DNA from: JACRCT01 sp036504155
GTDB taxonomy: Bacteria > Myxococcota > Myxococcia > Myxococcales > UBA5297
Direction of reading: 5' to 3'
Length of the DNA stretch: 64,000 nt
NCBI GenBank assembly: GCA_036504155.1
Contig: DASXVQ010000101.1
Location: 62,001 to 126,000 of the forward strand
Made by a program: the position numbers and the translations under genes. Each line of letters begins with the position of its first letter. Positions within the stretch are counted from its first letter, which is position 1. The notes beneath the pieces were generated by a model. That model saw nothing but the letters and a program-made list of their open reading frames with translations, did not search any database and had not been told where the DNA came from. Shown piece by piece: positions 25,943 to 34,618 of the stretch.

Positions 25943-26365
25943 ATGCTCGAACGCGTCGGCATCTCGCTCGAGGACAGCCTGCTCAAGCAGTTCGACAAGC
26001 TCATCGAACGGCGGGGCTACGAGAACCGCTCCGAGGCCATCCGCGACCTCATCCGCGACCAGCTGGTGCAGGAGCAGTGGTCCGAGCGCGACAAGGACGG
26101 CGGCGAGAAGGTGGCCGTGGTGAGCATCGTCTACGACCACGACTCTTCGAGCCTTTCGCAGAAGCTCACGCACATCCAGCACGAGCACCACCGCGCCGTC
26201 GTCAGCGCGCTGCACGTGCACCTCGACGCCCACAACTGCCTCGAGGTGCTGATCCTGCGGGGCAAGGCCGCAGAGATCATCTCCATGGGCGAGAGCCTGG
26301 TGAGCACCAAGGGGGTCAAGTACGGCAAGGTGATGCCGGCGACTACGGGCAGAGGGCTGGACTAG
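25943..26365 (+). CDS. nikR: Nickel-responsive regulator NikR
   Basis: A 140-residue regulator. The N-terminal ribbon-helix-helix runs MLERVGISLEDSLLKQFDKL with RGYENRSEAIRDLIR (about 1-40). The C-terminal ACT-like nickel domain carries His80, His91, His93 and Cys99 in the spacing of the square-planar nickel site of E. coli NikR (His76, 87, 89 and Cys95). With nickel bound it would repress nickel uptake genes. None is present nearby, so its target is elsewhere. GGAGG lies eight bases before the ATG. Confidence 0.93.
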   Translation: MLERVGISLEDSLLKQFDKLIERRGYENRSEAIRDLIRDQLVQEQWSERDKDGGEKVAVVSIVYDHDSSSLSQKLTHIQHEHHRAVVSALHVHLDAHNCLEVLILRGKAAEIISMGESLVSTKGVKYGKVMPATTGRGLD

Positions 26366-26369
26366 CAAG

Positions 26370-26578
26370 CCGCCCCCCAACCCCCTCCAGCGGAGCTGGT
26401 GGGGGGGCCGTTGGTTGCCTTCGGCGACCCGGTAGGAGCTCCTGGCACCACGACGTGCGTGCTCGAGACCCACGTTGAGTCGGGCAAGGTGGTGGTGGTG
26501 CCGCGAGCTCCGCAGGGGAGCGAATCGAGCAGAGGCGAGCCCCCCCTCCAGCTCCGCTGGAGGGGGTCGGGGGGAGGT
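26370..26578. repeat. Inverted-repeat intergenic element, copy A
   Basis: About 210 bp between the convergent 3' ends of nikR and fpg. Outer arms at 26370-26408 and 26541-26578 pair almost completely, and each arm itself folds into a CCCTCC...GGAGGG hairpin. Inside the left arm is GTTGGTTGCCTTCGG followed by CCGGTAGGAGCTC, shared with copies at 37334-37540 and 62664-62908. It may double as a bidirectional terminator. No coding potential. Confidence 0.75.
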
Positions 26579-26579
26579 T

Positions 26580-27392
26580 TTACTTCTGACACCCCGGACA
26601 GAAGTGCGTCGTCCGCCCGCCCTGGACGATGGACCGCAGCGTCGCCCCGCACCGCGGACAGCGCTCTCCGGCCTTCCCGTAGACCAAGAACGGGTTCACG
26701 GTGCCCGGCTCCTCGACGTACGCCACGTCGCCCTGCACCGGGGTCATCTTCGCCAGCGCGAAGGCCAGGCTCTCGCGTATCGAGTCCGCGAGCCGGCCCA
26801 GATCCGCCGGGGCCAGGCGGTCGGCCCGGCGGCGCGGGTCGATGCCCGCCCGGAAGAGCGCCTCGGCGACGTGGATGTTGCCCAGCCCGGCGATCACCGC
26901 CTGGTCCATGAGCACGAGCTTCACTGGACGCTTGGTCTTCGCGAACGGCTCGCTCAGCGACTGGAGCGTGGGCGGCTCCTCCCACGCGTCCGGCCCCAGC
27001 CCGGCGATCTCCTTGGCGCTCGAGAGCTCGCTCGCGCTGATGATCGATAGCCGGCCGAACTTGCGCGGGTCGCGCAGGTGGATGACCTCACCTTTGAGCT
27101 CAAAGCGGGCGCGGCTGTAGGGCTCGAGCTCCGCGGGCGCGCGCCGGACGATCTTCCCGGTCATCCCCAGGTGCGCGAGCACGCCCACGCCCTGGTCGAA
27201 GAAGAGCATCAGGTACTTGCCCTTGCGCTCGACCGCCTGCAGCCGGCGCCCGGTGAGCGCCGCGGCGAACTTCCTGGGCGACTGCCCGCGCAGGACGCGG
27301 CTCTTCGGCGCGGTCGCGCGGACGATCCGCTTTCCCAACATCCACGCCCGCAGCTGCCGCGCGGCGTGCTCGACCTCGGGGAGCTCAGGCAT
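26580..27392 (-). CDS. mutM: Formamidopyrimidine-DNA glycosylase
   Basis: A 270-residue Fpg/MutM enzyme that removes 8-oxoguanine and formamidopyrimidines and cuts the abasic site. The mature N-terminus PELPEVE provides the catalytic Pro (after Met removal) and Glu. Lys58 falls in the ERKGKYL block, and the H2TH segment GLGNIHVAEALFRAGI is present. The C-terminal zinc finger has Cys245, Cys248, Cys265 and Cys268. The length is standard. It is separated by 35 bases from the M29 peptidase gene upstream. Confidence 0.94.
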   Translation of the reverse strand: MPELPEVEHAARQLRAWMLGKRIVRATAPKSRVLRGQSPRKFAAALTGRRLQAVERKGKYLMLFFDQGVGVLAHLGMTGKIVRRAPAELEPYSRARFELKGEVIHLRDPRKFGRLSIISASELSSAKEIAGLGPDAWEEPPTLQSLSEPFAKTKRPVKLVLMDQAVIAGLGNIHVAEALFRAGIDPRRRADRLAPADLGRLADSIRESLAFALAKMTPVQGDVAYVEEPGTVNPFLVYGKAGERCPRCGATLRSIVQGGRTTHFCPGCQK

Positions 27393-27427
27393 CGTGCGTT
27401 CTTGGCCGGCGCGGACGACGGCCGCTT

Positions 27428-28510
27428 CTAGAAGACGAGGTAGGACCCGTCGCGGATGACGTCCTTGCGGCCCGAGGGCCCGACGATCGTCGCCTCGGCG
27501 ACCTGGATGGGGTTGCCCTTGGCGTACACCACGTCGTGGTGCACGACGTTCTCCGGCCGGGCGAACGCCTTGACGCCCACCGTGCCGCCCAGGTGATCCG
27601 ACCGGCCGTAGGCCCAGTGGAAGCCGGCCTTCTCGTCCTCGAGGACGTTGCCGGTGACCACCGCCCAGTCGTTGCAGCCGAAGGCCACCTCCGCGATGTT
27701 GCGGCGCATCGGGTCCAGCGCGAAGAAGGCGCGCATCTTCTCGGCCTCGGGTCCCTTGCCCTCGATGGCGCCGATGCGGTTGGCCTTGACCTCGAGCACC
27801 ACCCGCTCGCCCTTGGTCTCGACCGGCAGCTGCCCTTCGGTCCGCGACGGCTCGCCCGGCTTCTCGCCCTCGTAGGGCACCACGAAGGTCTCGCCGGAGG
27901 GCAGGTTGATGATGCGGTCGCCGGGCTTGCGGCGCGGCAGGTAGCCGTCGTCGACCTCGGCCCGGCGCCAGCGCAGGTCGAAGGTGCAGCGGTGGCCGGT
28001 GGAGAAGCGCACCTCGAGCCGGTCGGCGTCCTTGAGGCACTCGTCGAGGATCTTGCAGCGGCGGGCGACCTCGCCGTAGTCGGCGCGCAGCGCGGTGTCC
28101 TCCATGCGCCGCTCCAGGCCCGGCAGCGACGCCGCCCGGAAGTCCTCCTTCTTCTTGCAGACGCCGTCCAGCGCCGCGGTGGCGGAATACTCGGTCAGGA
28201 AGCAGGCCAGGGTGCAGCCGAGCAGCGCCTCCTCCATCGGCACGTCGGCGCCGCCCACCTTGGCGCGCTCGGGCAGGTCCGCGCCGCTGGCGCCGGTGGC
28301 CAGGAAGGTCATCAGCGGTCGGGTCTCGAAGCCGACCCGCTGGCCCAGCCGTTGGAACGCGTCGCGCCACTCCGCCGCCATCTTGCGGCGGTCGGCCCAC
28401 TTGTCCTTGTCGGCGACGGAGCCGTGCGGCACGTCGCAGGCCACCAGCACCACCTCGCCGGCCTGCGGCTGGAACACGTCGACGAGCAGCTTCTCGAGAT
28501 CGAACACCAC
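27428..28510 (-). CDS. M29-type aminopeptidase paralogue
   Basis: A 360-residue complete protein, paralogous to the truncated one at the left edge. Proposed metal ligands are Glu207 (NLPSGE), Glu274 (IAEVAFG), His298 (FHWAYG), His324 and Asp326 (HHD). The N-terminal half lacks obvious motifs and should form the M29 alpha/beta domain. M29 enzymes act as dimers with the active site in an inner cavity; the natural substrate is not predictable. All ligands are conserved, so activity is likely. Both paralogues end in a short RDG tail. Confidence 0.8.
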   Translation of the reverse strand: MVFDLEKLLVDVFQPQAGEVVLVACDVPHGSVADKDKWADRRKMAAEWRDAFQRLGQRVGFETRPLMTFLATGASGADLPERAKVGGADVPMEEALLGCTLACFLTEYSATAALDGVCKKKEDFRAASLPGLERRMEDTALRADYGEVARRCKILDECLKDADRLEVRFSTGHRCTFDLRWRRAEVDDGYLPRRKPGDRIINLPSGETFVVPYEGEKPGEPSRTEGQLPVETKGERVVLEVKANRIGAIEGKGPEAEKMRAFFALDPMRRNIAEVAFGCNDWAVVTGNVLEDEKAGFHWAYGRSDHLGGTVGVKAFARPENVVHHDVVYAKGNPIQVAEATIVGPSGRKDVIRDGSYLVF

Positions 28511-28603
28511 CGGAACCTCCGTGCGGCAGCCGTGCGCCGTCGGACCAGGCGTCCGAGCTGCCGCCCCTATCGACTATCGACCATGGACCATCGACTGCTT
28601 CAC

Positions 28604-29995
28604 TCACGGCACGACGAGGATCGCCCCGGCCATGTCCTTGCCTTCTTTGCCGCCGACGTAGGGCTCGTAGTAGCCGTACAGGCCGCCCTTGTTGAGGCGG
28701 ATGGTCGCGGCCACGCCCTTCTCCAGGCTGCCGATGGTGTAGATGGGGCCGCAGGCCTGGGTGAGCGGGAAGTCGTAGGTCTGGCCGTCGCTGAGCGTGG
28801 CGCTGACGGGCTGGAAGGTCACCGACTGGCCCATCTTGATCTTCAGGCACTTGGGCGTGTAGCTGCCCTGGAGGACGCCGCCGTCGAGCTCGGCGACGGT
28901 GCCCGAGATCTTCCGGTCGGCGGTGGCGCCGGTGGCGTCCACGAAGTCCGCCTCGGCGCAGCCCGCGAACGGCAGCTGGCCGGTCCGCGTCCCGTCCGGG
29001 CACAGCTCGAACCAGCAGCTGAGCGCGTTGGGGTCCCCGGAGAACCCGGTCTCCTGCGGCATGCACATGCCCTCCCACAACACGCCGCACTCGCCCAGCA
29101 GCCGCCCGGTGGGCAACGCGCCCGCGTTGCAGTCGCTGTCGGCGCTGCAGGGCGTCACGCACATCGGCTCCTTGGTGTACGGGTCCGCGTAGCAGTAGCC
29201 GCCCGGCCCGCAGTCCACGGAGCTGGCGCAGCGGCTGCAGAACTTCTCGCTGGGCTCGCAGGTCATCGCCCGCGGCCAGCACTGGCCGCCCGCGGCGGTC
29301 TCGACGCACTCGTTGCCCGCGCCGCAGCCGTAGCGCTCGGCGGCGGTGCAGCCCTTCAGGCACCAGCCGCGGCCGGCGCTGTCCTTGCCGAAGCTGGCGT
29401 TCTCGTTGTTGCAGTCCACCAGGCTGTCGGCCGGGGCGCAGAAGCCGCGCCTCTGGCACACGGTGATGGTGGAGAAGGCCGCGTCCACGCCGGCGTCGGG
29501 GTTGACCGCGACGTCGCGGAACACGCAGCTGTAGTTGCCGGGGCAGTCCTGGTCGGTGCCGCAGCCCTCGCGCGCGCAGTAGGACGAAGGGTCGCCGGCC
29601 CCGCCCATGCAGCGGAAGCCGTCGGCGCAGGTCCCGGTCGCGCCGCACGGGTAGCCGAACTGGCCCTCGCCCAGGGGCATGCCGTTGGGCACGCAGACCA
29701 GGCTGCCCTCGACCGAGCGGCAGTCGTAGGACTCGTCGGGGCACTCGGTGTGGCGGGCGCAGGCGAGCATGCACTTGTTCTGCACGCAGATGTTCCCCTC
29801 GGCGCACTTGGACGGGTCGCAGGGCCGCGGGCCGGTGTCCGGCCTGCCGACGTCCTGGGGCTCGGCGGCGTCGGGTGGATCGACGGCGGCGTCCGCGCTG
29901 CTGCCGGCATCCGGCCCGGCGGGGTTCTCGCTGCAACGCGCTGAGAAAACCACCGTGGCCGCCAGGAGGGTGGCGAGGAGGAGTCGGTTCTTCAT
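28604..29995 (-). CDS. Cys-rich lipoprotein with cupredoxin-like C-terminus
   Basis: A 463-residue protein with a signal ending VVFSARC (lipobox-like), an Asp/Ala linker, then about 250 residues with over thirty cysteines in repeating EGF-like or Dickkopf-like spacings (CAEGNICVQNKCM, CADGFRCM, CPGNYSCV). The last 110 residues resemble a cupredoxin fold (GQSVTFQPV to GLYGYYEPYVGG...GMAGAI-like), but the usual Cys and His copper ligands are not evident. An alternative start lies 15 bases upstream. It is divergent from two thioredoxin-like genes, which fits an envelope thiol or metal theme. Confidence 0.72.
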   Translation of the reverse strand: MKNRLLLATLLAATVVFSARCSENPAGPDAGSSADAAVDPPDAAEPQDVGRPDTGPRPCDPSKCAEGNICVQNKCMLACARHTECPDESYDCRSVEGSLVCVPNGMPLGEGQFGYPCGATGTCADGFRCMGGAGDPSSYCAREGCGTDQDCPGNYSCVFRDVAVNPDAGVDAAFSTITVCQRRGFCAPADSLVDCNNENASFGKDSAGRGWCLKGCTAAERYGCGAGNECVETAAGGQCWPRAMTCEPSEKFCSRCASSVDCGPGGYCYADPYTKEPMCVTPCSADSDCNAGALPTGRLLGECGVLWEGMCMPQETGFSGDPNALSCWFELCPDGTRTGQLPFAGCAEADFVDATGATADRKISGTVAELDGGVLQGSYTPKCLKIKMGQSVTFQPVSATLSDGQTYDFPLTQACGPIYTIGSLEKGVAATIRLNKGGLYGYYEPYVGGKEGKDMAGAILVVP

Positions 29996-30099
29996 TCGTT
30001 CGCGCCCCATTCGTGAGAAGGGCTGGAGCGTAGACCGAGAGCCCCGGCGAAAGCTAGGATGCTTGCCTCTTCCGCTTCCGCCTTTCCTGGGAGTCCCTC

Positions 30100-30852
30100 A
30101 TGCGCCGTCTCCTCGTCCTCTTGTTCGCCCTCGCGGCCGCCCTCGCGTTCGCGGCCAGTTGCGGTACCAAGCCGCCCCCAGCGCCGGTCGCCGGCAAGGA
30201 CGCCGAGACCGAGGTCCCCGCGGATGCCGGCGCGATCGCCGATCCCGACGATGCCGGCGACGAGGGCGACGTCTGGCAGGACCCGGGCCTGACCCGGAAG
30301 GACGCGGGCCGCCCCTACCCGCCGTTCGTCACCGGTGACGTGCGGGTCGGCGCCGTGGTGGAGAACTTCTCGCTGTACGGCTTCACCAAGGGCGTCGCCG
30401 TCGGCTCGGTCTACCGGCCCATCGAGCTGGCCGAGTTCTACGACCCGGACGGCAGCAAGGGCTCCAAGACCCTCTTCGTCAACATCGGCTCGCGCTGGTG
30501 CATCTTCTGCAAGGCGGAGGCGGCCGGGGACTACACCGTCGACCCGCCCATCCTCTCCCTCAACGACACCTGCAAGGCCAGGGCGGCCAAGGGCCTGGTC
30601 TGCTACACCGCCCTGCTCGAGGACGAGGCCCAGAACCGGGCGGCGAAAGAGGACCTCACCTGGTGGGCCCAGAAGTTCACCACCGAGTACGCCCTGGTGA
30701 TGGACCCCAACTTCCGCTGGACGCCCTACGGCGAGGCCAGCGCGGTGCCGCACAACCTGTTCATCGACACCAGGACCATGAAGCTTTTGGCCATCTGCCA
30801 CGGCGCCGACACCGAGTGCATCCAGTCCAACATGGACCTCTACACGCAGTAG
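30100..30852 (+). CDS. Thioredoxin-like lipoprotein
   Basis: A 250-residue lipoprotein (signal ending AFAASC, Cys21) with an Asp/Ala linker and a thioredoxin-like domain from about residue 75. The active-site motif is WCIFC (about 138-142) within LFVNIGSRWCIFCKAE. A cis-Pro equivalent occurs in SAVPHNLFID. It likely acts as a periplasmic disulphide reductase or thiol carrier. It precedes a second TlpA-like gene by 33 bases, so the two are probably one operon. Confidence 0.8.
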   Translation: MRRLLVLLFALAAALAFAASCGTKPPPAPVAGKDAETEVPADAGAIADPDDAGDEGDVWQDPGLTRKDAGRPYPPFVTGDVRVGAVVENFSLYGFTKGVAVGSVYRPIELAEFYDPDGSKGSKTLFVNIGSRWCIFCKAEAAGDYTVDPPILSLNDTCKARAAKGLVCYTALLEDEAQNRAAKEDLTWWAQKFTTEYALVMDPNFRWTPYGEASAVPHNLFIDTRTMKLLAICHGADTECIQSNMDLYTQ

Positions 30853-30885
30853 GCCCGCCGCCGCTCTCCCACCCGGAGCTTGCCC

Positions 30886-31542
30886 GTGTCCCGACTCATC
30901 TCCCTCGCCGCGCTGGCCGCCGCCCTCGCCGCGGCCGGCTGCGCCACCGCCGGCTCGTCCTCGACCTCGTCCTCATCGTCGTCGTCGTCCGGCTCCCCGT
31001 CCCCGGGCGCCGCCAACGCCGCGACCGAGGCGGCGGACTTCACGGTGAAGGCCACCGACGGCTCGACCTTCACCCTCTCGGAGCACCTGGGCAAGAAGGT
31101 CATCGTGCTCGACTTCTGGGCCACCTGGTGCGTGCCCTGCATGGCGGCCATGCCGCACCTCGAGCAGCTCTGGCAGAAGTACAAGGACCAGGACGTGCTG
31201 GTGGTCGCGGTCTCCATGGACGGCCCGGAGACGGTGGCGCAGGTGGCCCCGATGGCGCGCAGCCACGGCCTGACCTTCCCGGTGGTGCTCGACGAGGACA
31301 CCCGGGCGGTGAGCGTCTACAACCCGCACCGCTCGGCGCCCTACCAGGTCATCATCGGCAGGGACGGGCGCATCGCCAGCTCGCGCGAGGGCTACAACTC
31401 CGGCGACGAGCAGGTGCTGGAGAAGACGATCCAGGACCTGCTGGCCAAGGCCGGCGCGGCGGCGAAGCCCGCGGAAGCGGTCGCGCCCGCCGCCGCCCCC
31501 GAGGCGAGGCCCGCCGAGGCCGGGGCCGCGCCGGCGAAATGA
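30886..31542 (+). CDS. TlpA-like redoxin lipoprotein
   Basis: A 218-residue lipoprotein (lipobox LAAAGC) with a Ser-rich linker and a TlpA/ResA-type thioredoxin domain: DFWATWCVPCMAAMPHL contains the CxxC (WCVPC) and SAPYQVIIG the cis-Pro. The C-terminus is a Glu/Ala/Pro tail. GGAG sits seven bases before the GTG; a TTG six bases earlier is too close to that site. TlpA proteins reduce cytochrome c or copper-centre cysteines. The stop overlaps the start of the beta-barrel gene (ATGA). Confidence 0.85.
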   Translation: MSRLISLAALAAALAAAGCATAGSSSTSSSSSSSSGSPSPGAANAATEAADFTVKATDGSTFTLSEHLGKKVIVLDFWATWCVPCMAAMPHLEQLWQKYKDQDVLVVAVSMDGPETVAQVAPMARSHGLTFPVVLDEDTRAVSVYNPHRSAPYQVIIGRDGRIASSREGYNSGDEQVLEKTIQDLLAKAGAAAKPAEAVAPAAAPEARPAEAGAAPAK

Positions 31543-33308
31543 GCGTGCGGCGGTTCCTCGCGCTGTGCTCCCTCGTCTGCGTGCTCGGGCCCGTCGCCCC
31601 GGCGCGGGCGATGGAGCTGGTCAAGATCAGCGACCGCACGCTGCGCCTGGACATCACCGCGGCGACGGTGGGCGCGTGGAGCCTGGATAACCGCAACTCC
31701 ATCGACTACGACGACGACTACGGCGACCTGCTCACGCGGGTGAACCTGCAGCTGTCGTGGTGGCGGCTGGTGGGCGGGGTGCGCGTGGACACCGCGGCGT
31801 TCGTCAACGCGCCGGACCCGGCGGCGCTGGCGCGCAAGAACGCGGAGAACCCCGACGACCCCGACGAGATCAACCGGCTGCAGACCTACTACTGGTCCCT
31901 GCTGCGCAGCCGGCACCGCGACCGCCTCTGGCTGGGCAAGGCCTTCCTGACCTACTCCAGCCCGGAGCTGGAGGTGACCGCGGGCGACAGCTACGTCTCG
32001 CTCGGGCGCGGGCTGGTGCTCTCGCTGCGCAAGCAGGACGAGCTGGCGCTCGACAACACGCTGCTGGGCGGGAAGGTCGTCGCCCGCTGGAAGAGCCACC
32101 TCGCGGCGACGCTGGTGGCCGGGGTCGCCAACCCGGTGCGCGTGGACGAGTCGACCGGCGAGAGCCTGTTCCCGCTGGACCCGTCGGAGGCGGAGCTGGC
32201 GGCCGGCCGCGGGTCGATCCCCGTCTTCAAGGAAGACCCGATCTTCGGGGCGCGCATCGAGGGCAGCTACCTGGGGGCCACCCTGTCGTTCCAGGGCGCG
32301 TGGATGCTGCGCGAGGACACGCTGCAGGCCACCACCGGCATCGCCGGCGCCAACAGCATCCAGGTGGGTGGGGCCTCGCTGTCGGTGCCGTTCCCGAAAG
32401 GCGCGGGCGCGCTGTACCTCGAGGGCGCCTACCAGCACTACAGCGGCAAGGGCGGCAAGGGCACCGGCTACCAGGACGACGGCTTCGCCTTCTACGGCAG
32501 CGTCAGCGGGGGCCTGGGGCCGTTCGACACGGTGCTGGAGATGCAGCACTACCGCAACTTCCAGGCGCTCTCGGCCACGGTGGACCCGGCCCGGGTCGGG
32601 TCGTTCCGCAACCTGCAGTACTCGGCGCCGCCGACGACCGAGCCGGCGACGACCGACACCCGCTACAACTTCTTCGACAAGTGCGTCACCGGCGGACGGG
32701 CGCGCATCAACGCCAGGGCGGGCCCGCCGGTGACCGTCTTCGGTGCGCTGGGCTACTGGCAGACCTGGGGCGAGCGCAGCAGCGAGTGCCTGGACGCGAG
32801 GCCCGGCCAGCGGCGGCGCAACGACGTGACCGACGGGACCCTCGGCCTCCAGATCTACTTCGACGACCACCGCTCCCACGTCTTCCTGGCGGGAGGGCTG
32901 CGGCACGACCAGGAGGCCGAGGACGCGCAGCTCTTCTACCAGGAGCTGCACGCCGAGCTGTCGTTCGTCAAAGCGCTGACCGGGGCGTGGTCGATGGAGA
33001 TCGACGGGCGCGAGCGCTGGCGGGACCACGCGCTGGAGAACGAGGGCAAGGCCTGGAACGAGGGCGAGGTCTACGCCTCGGTGAAGTGGTCGCCCTGGCT
33101 CGTGGTGTCGCTGGGCTTCGAGTACACCGAGCAGGTGGGCTTCCCGTCGACGTACTTCAACGCCGGCGTGCTGGTGAAGTACACGTCCGACTCCAACGTG
33201 CGGCTCTTCGCCGGCCAGCAGCGCGGCGCGCTCAAGTGCGCCTCGGGCGTGTGCCGGAACTTCCCGCCGTTCGAGGGCGTGAAGCTCGAGTGGATGCAGC
33301 GCTACTGA
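31539..33308 (+). CDS. Outer-membrane beta-barrel protein
   Basis: A 589-residue protein with a signal peptide cut near ARAM, then a beta-rich sequence with many short alternating strands (for example GYWQTWGERSS, SLGFEYTEQVGF) ending FEGVKLEWMQRY. The aromatic C-terminal end is typical of outer-membrane barrels. Two short Cys pairs occur (KCVTGG, KCASGVC). It is translationally coupled to the TlpA-like gene, so its disulphides or a bound cofactor may depend on those thioredoxins. Transport substrate unknown. Confidence 0.72.
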   Translation: MSVRRFLALCSLVCVLGPVAPARAMELVKISDRTLRLDITAATVGAWSLDNRNSIDYDDDYGDLLTRVNLQLSWWRLVGGVRVDTAAFVNAPDPAALARKNAENPDDPDEINRLQTYYWSLLRSRHRDRLWLGKAFLTYSSPELEVTAGDSYVSLGRGLVLSLRKQDELALDNTLLGGKVVARWKSHLAATLVAGVANPVRVDESTGESLFPLDPSEAELAAGRGSIPVFKEDPIFGARIEGSYLGATLSFQGAWMLREDTLQATTGIAGANSIQVGGASLSVPFPKGAGALYLEGAYQHYSGKGGKGTGYQDDGFAFYGSVSGGLGPFDTVLEMQHYRNFQALSATVDPARVGSFRNLQYSAPPTTEPATTDTRYNFFDKCVTGGRARINARAGPPVTVFGALGYWQTWGERSSECLDARPGQRRRNDVTDGTLGLQIYFDDHRSHVFLAGGLRHDQEAEDAQLFYQELHAELSFVKALTGAWSMEIDGRERWRDHALENEGKAWNEGEVYASVKWSPWLVVSLGFEYTEQVGFPSTYFNAGVLVKYTSDSNVRLFAGQQRGALKCASGVCRNFPPFEGVKLEWMQRY

Positions 33309-33389
33309 GGGAGCCGCAGCTCGCGAGCCCCGGGTTCGCCTGCGCCGCCGACGGGCGACCCGCCGCCGCCAGCGGCTTCTTCGGAGAAG

Positions 33390-33803
33390 CTACTTCGACA
33401 GCCCCTCCAGCTTGAGCGCGCCGCTGACCGCCTTGACGATGTTCGCCATCGAGGGGAACTTGTCGTCGCCCAGGTCGTTGATGACCTTCTTCAGGTCCAC
33501 GGGCTGGCCCTTGCGGTACTGGATCTTCTGGCTGCCCGCCTTCTTCAGCACCGCGCGCTTGCTGACCGGGCCGGACCCGAAGTCGAGGCCCTCGAGCGCG
33601 CGGGTGATGGCGGCGATGCCGAAGGCGATTCCCTTGGCCGGGCCGGGCTTGTCGTAGGCCTTCCCGCGCACCTGCTTGCTGTCGCGCAGGCTGCGCTCGT
33701 GCTGAACCTTCTTGCCGCCCAGGTGGCCGGCCTGCCTCATGGTCAGGCTGCCCTTGCCGGCGCCCTTGGCGCTGCCGCTCCCGCTGCTGGTCTTGCGAGC
33801 CAT
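33390..33803 (-). CDS. Small basic protein (137 aa), function unknown
   Basis: A 137-residue Lys/Gly-rich protein with a strong GGAGGAGG site before its ATG. The N-terminal third contains TMRQAGHLGGKKV, faintly like the glycine motifs of small acid-soluble spore proteins and KGG repeats; this is a weak likeness. A middle GIAFGIAAITRALEGLDF segment and a C-terminal helix (FPSMANIVKAVSGALKLEGL) follow. The isoelectric point should be very high, so nucleic-acid binding is possible. It is divergent from the next gene. Confidence 0.65.
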   Translation of the reverse strand: MARKTSSGSGSAKGAGKGSLTMRQAGHLGGKKVQHERSLRDSKQVRGKAYDKPGPAKGIAFGIAAITRALEGLDFGSGPVSKRAVLKKAGSQKIQYRKGQPVDLKKVINDLGDDKFPSMANIVKAVSGALKLEGLSK

Positions 33804-34004
33804 CGCTCCTCCTCCGGAGGGCCCGGTGGGCCCGTTTGCGACCTTGCGCGAACGATGGAGATTCCCGGCCGGCTGGAAAAGGGGGCGCGCCCGGCCCGCG
33901 CGGTGTCGCACGCAGGACGCTGCCGGCAGGCAGGAGGTGCGCCCGCTTCCGCGGCCCCTGCCCGGTGCTATGGTCCCCCGGCTTCACAAACGGGGAGGAA
34001 ATCG

Positions 34005-34421
34005 ATGGCCAAGAATGGCAAGCAGGCCGGCGCCAAGCCGGCCTCGGCGGGCTCCGCGGCGGTGGCGGCGGACGCGGCGACGGCGGTCGTGCGGGCGGCG
34101 TTCAAGAGCGACGGCCACGGCGGCGGGACGCTGCAGCTGCGCTACGCGGGCACGCTCGCGGGCTACGACGCGGTCTGGGTGCGGCTGGGCGAGCGCCGCC
34201 ACGGGGCCGACTGGCTGGACGTGCGCGACGTGCGCATGGAGCCCAGTGACGGCCAGGCCGTCGCCAAGATCCAGATCAAGCCGGGCGATCCCCTGGAGGG
34301 CGCCAGCTTCGCCTTCTTCGCCACCGACGGTGGCCAGGCCGAGCCTGCCTGGGACAACGCCGGCCGCCCCTTCGGCTGCTATGTGCTGGACGCCCGGTCC
34401 GGCGACGTCCAGGCGCGCTGA
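34005..34421 (+). CDS. Small beta-domain protein, possibly carbohydrate-binding
   Basis: A 138-residue protein without a signal peptide. After an Ala/Lys-rich start of about 30 residues, the rest looks like one beta-sandwich (LQLRYAGTLAGYDAVWVRLG, GASFAFFATDGGQAEPAWDNAG). The terminal W-D-N-x-G pattern recalls starch-binding CBM25/53-type modules, where that Trp stacks on sugar. The likeness is by eye and tentative. GGGGAGG lies before the ATG. It could localise to storage glycogen, but nothing nearby supports that. Confidence 0.6.
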   Translation: MAKNGKQAGAKPASAGSAAVAADAATAVVRAAFKSDGHGGGTLQLRYAGTLAGYDAVWVRLGERRHGADWLDVRDVRMEPSDGQAVAKIQIKPGDPLEGASFAFFATDGGQAEPAWDNAGRPFGCYVLDARSGDVQAR

Positions 34422-34618
34422 CGCCGGGGCGGCCTCCGGCGCGGGCTGGAGGTCGCCTTGACCGGTCTTCACGGGCCGCGATAGACCACCTCTCGGAATC
34501 TGGGCGATTGGCGCTCGCCCGCCGCGCCGGCCTCCAGGCTGGCGGGCGGGCGTAGAACCTGAAGCCTGGGCAATGTTGTGGACGTGCGAGGTTTGCGCGG
34601 CCGGACCCGAGAGGCGCC

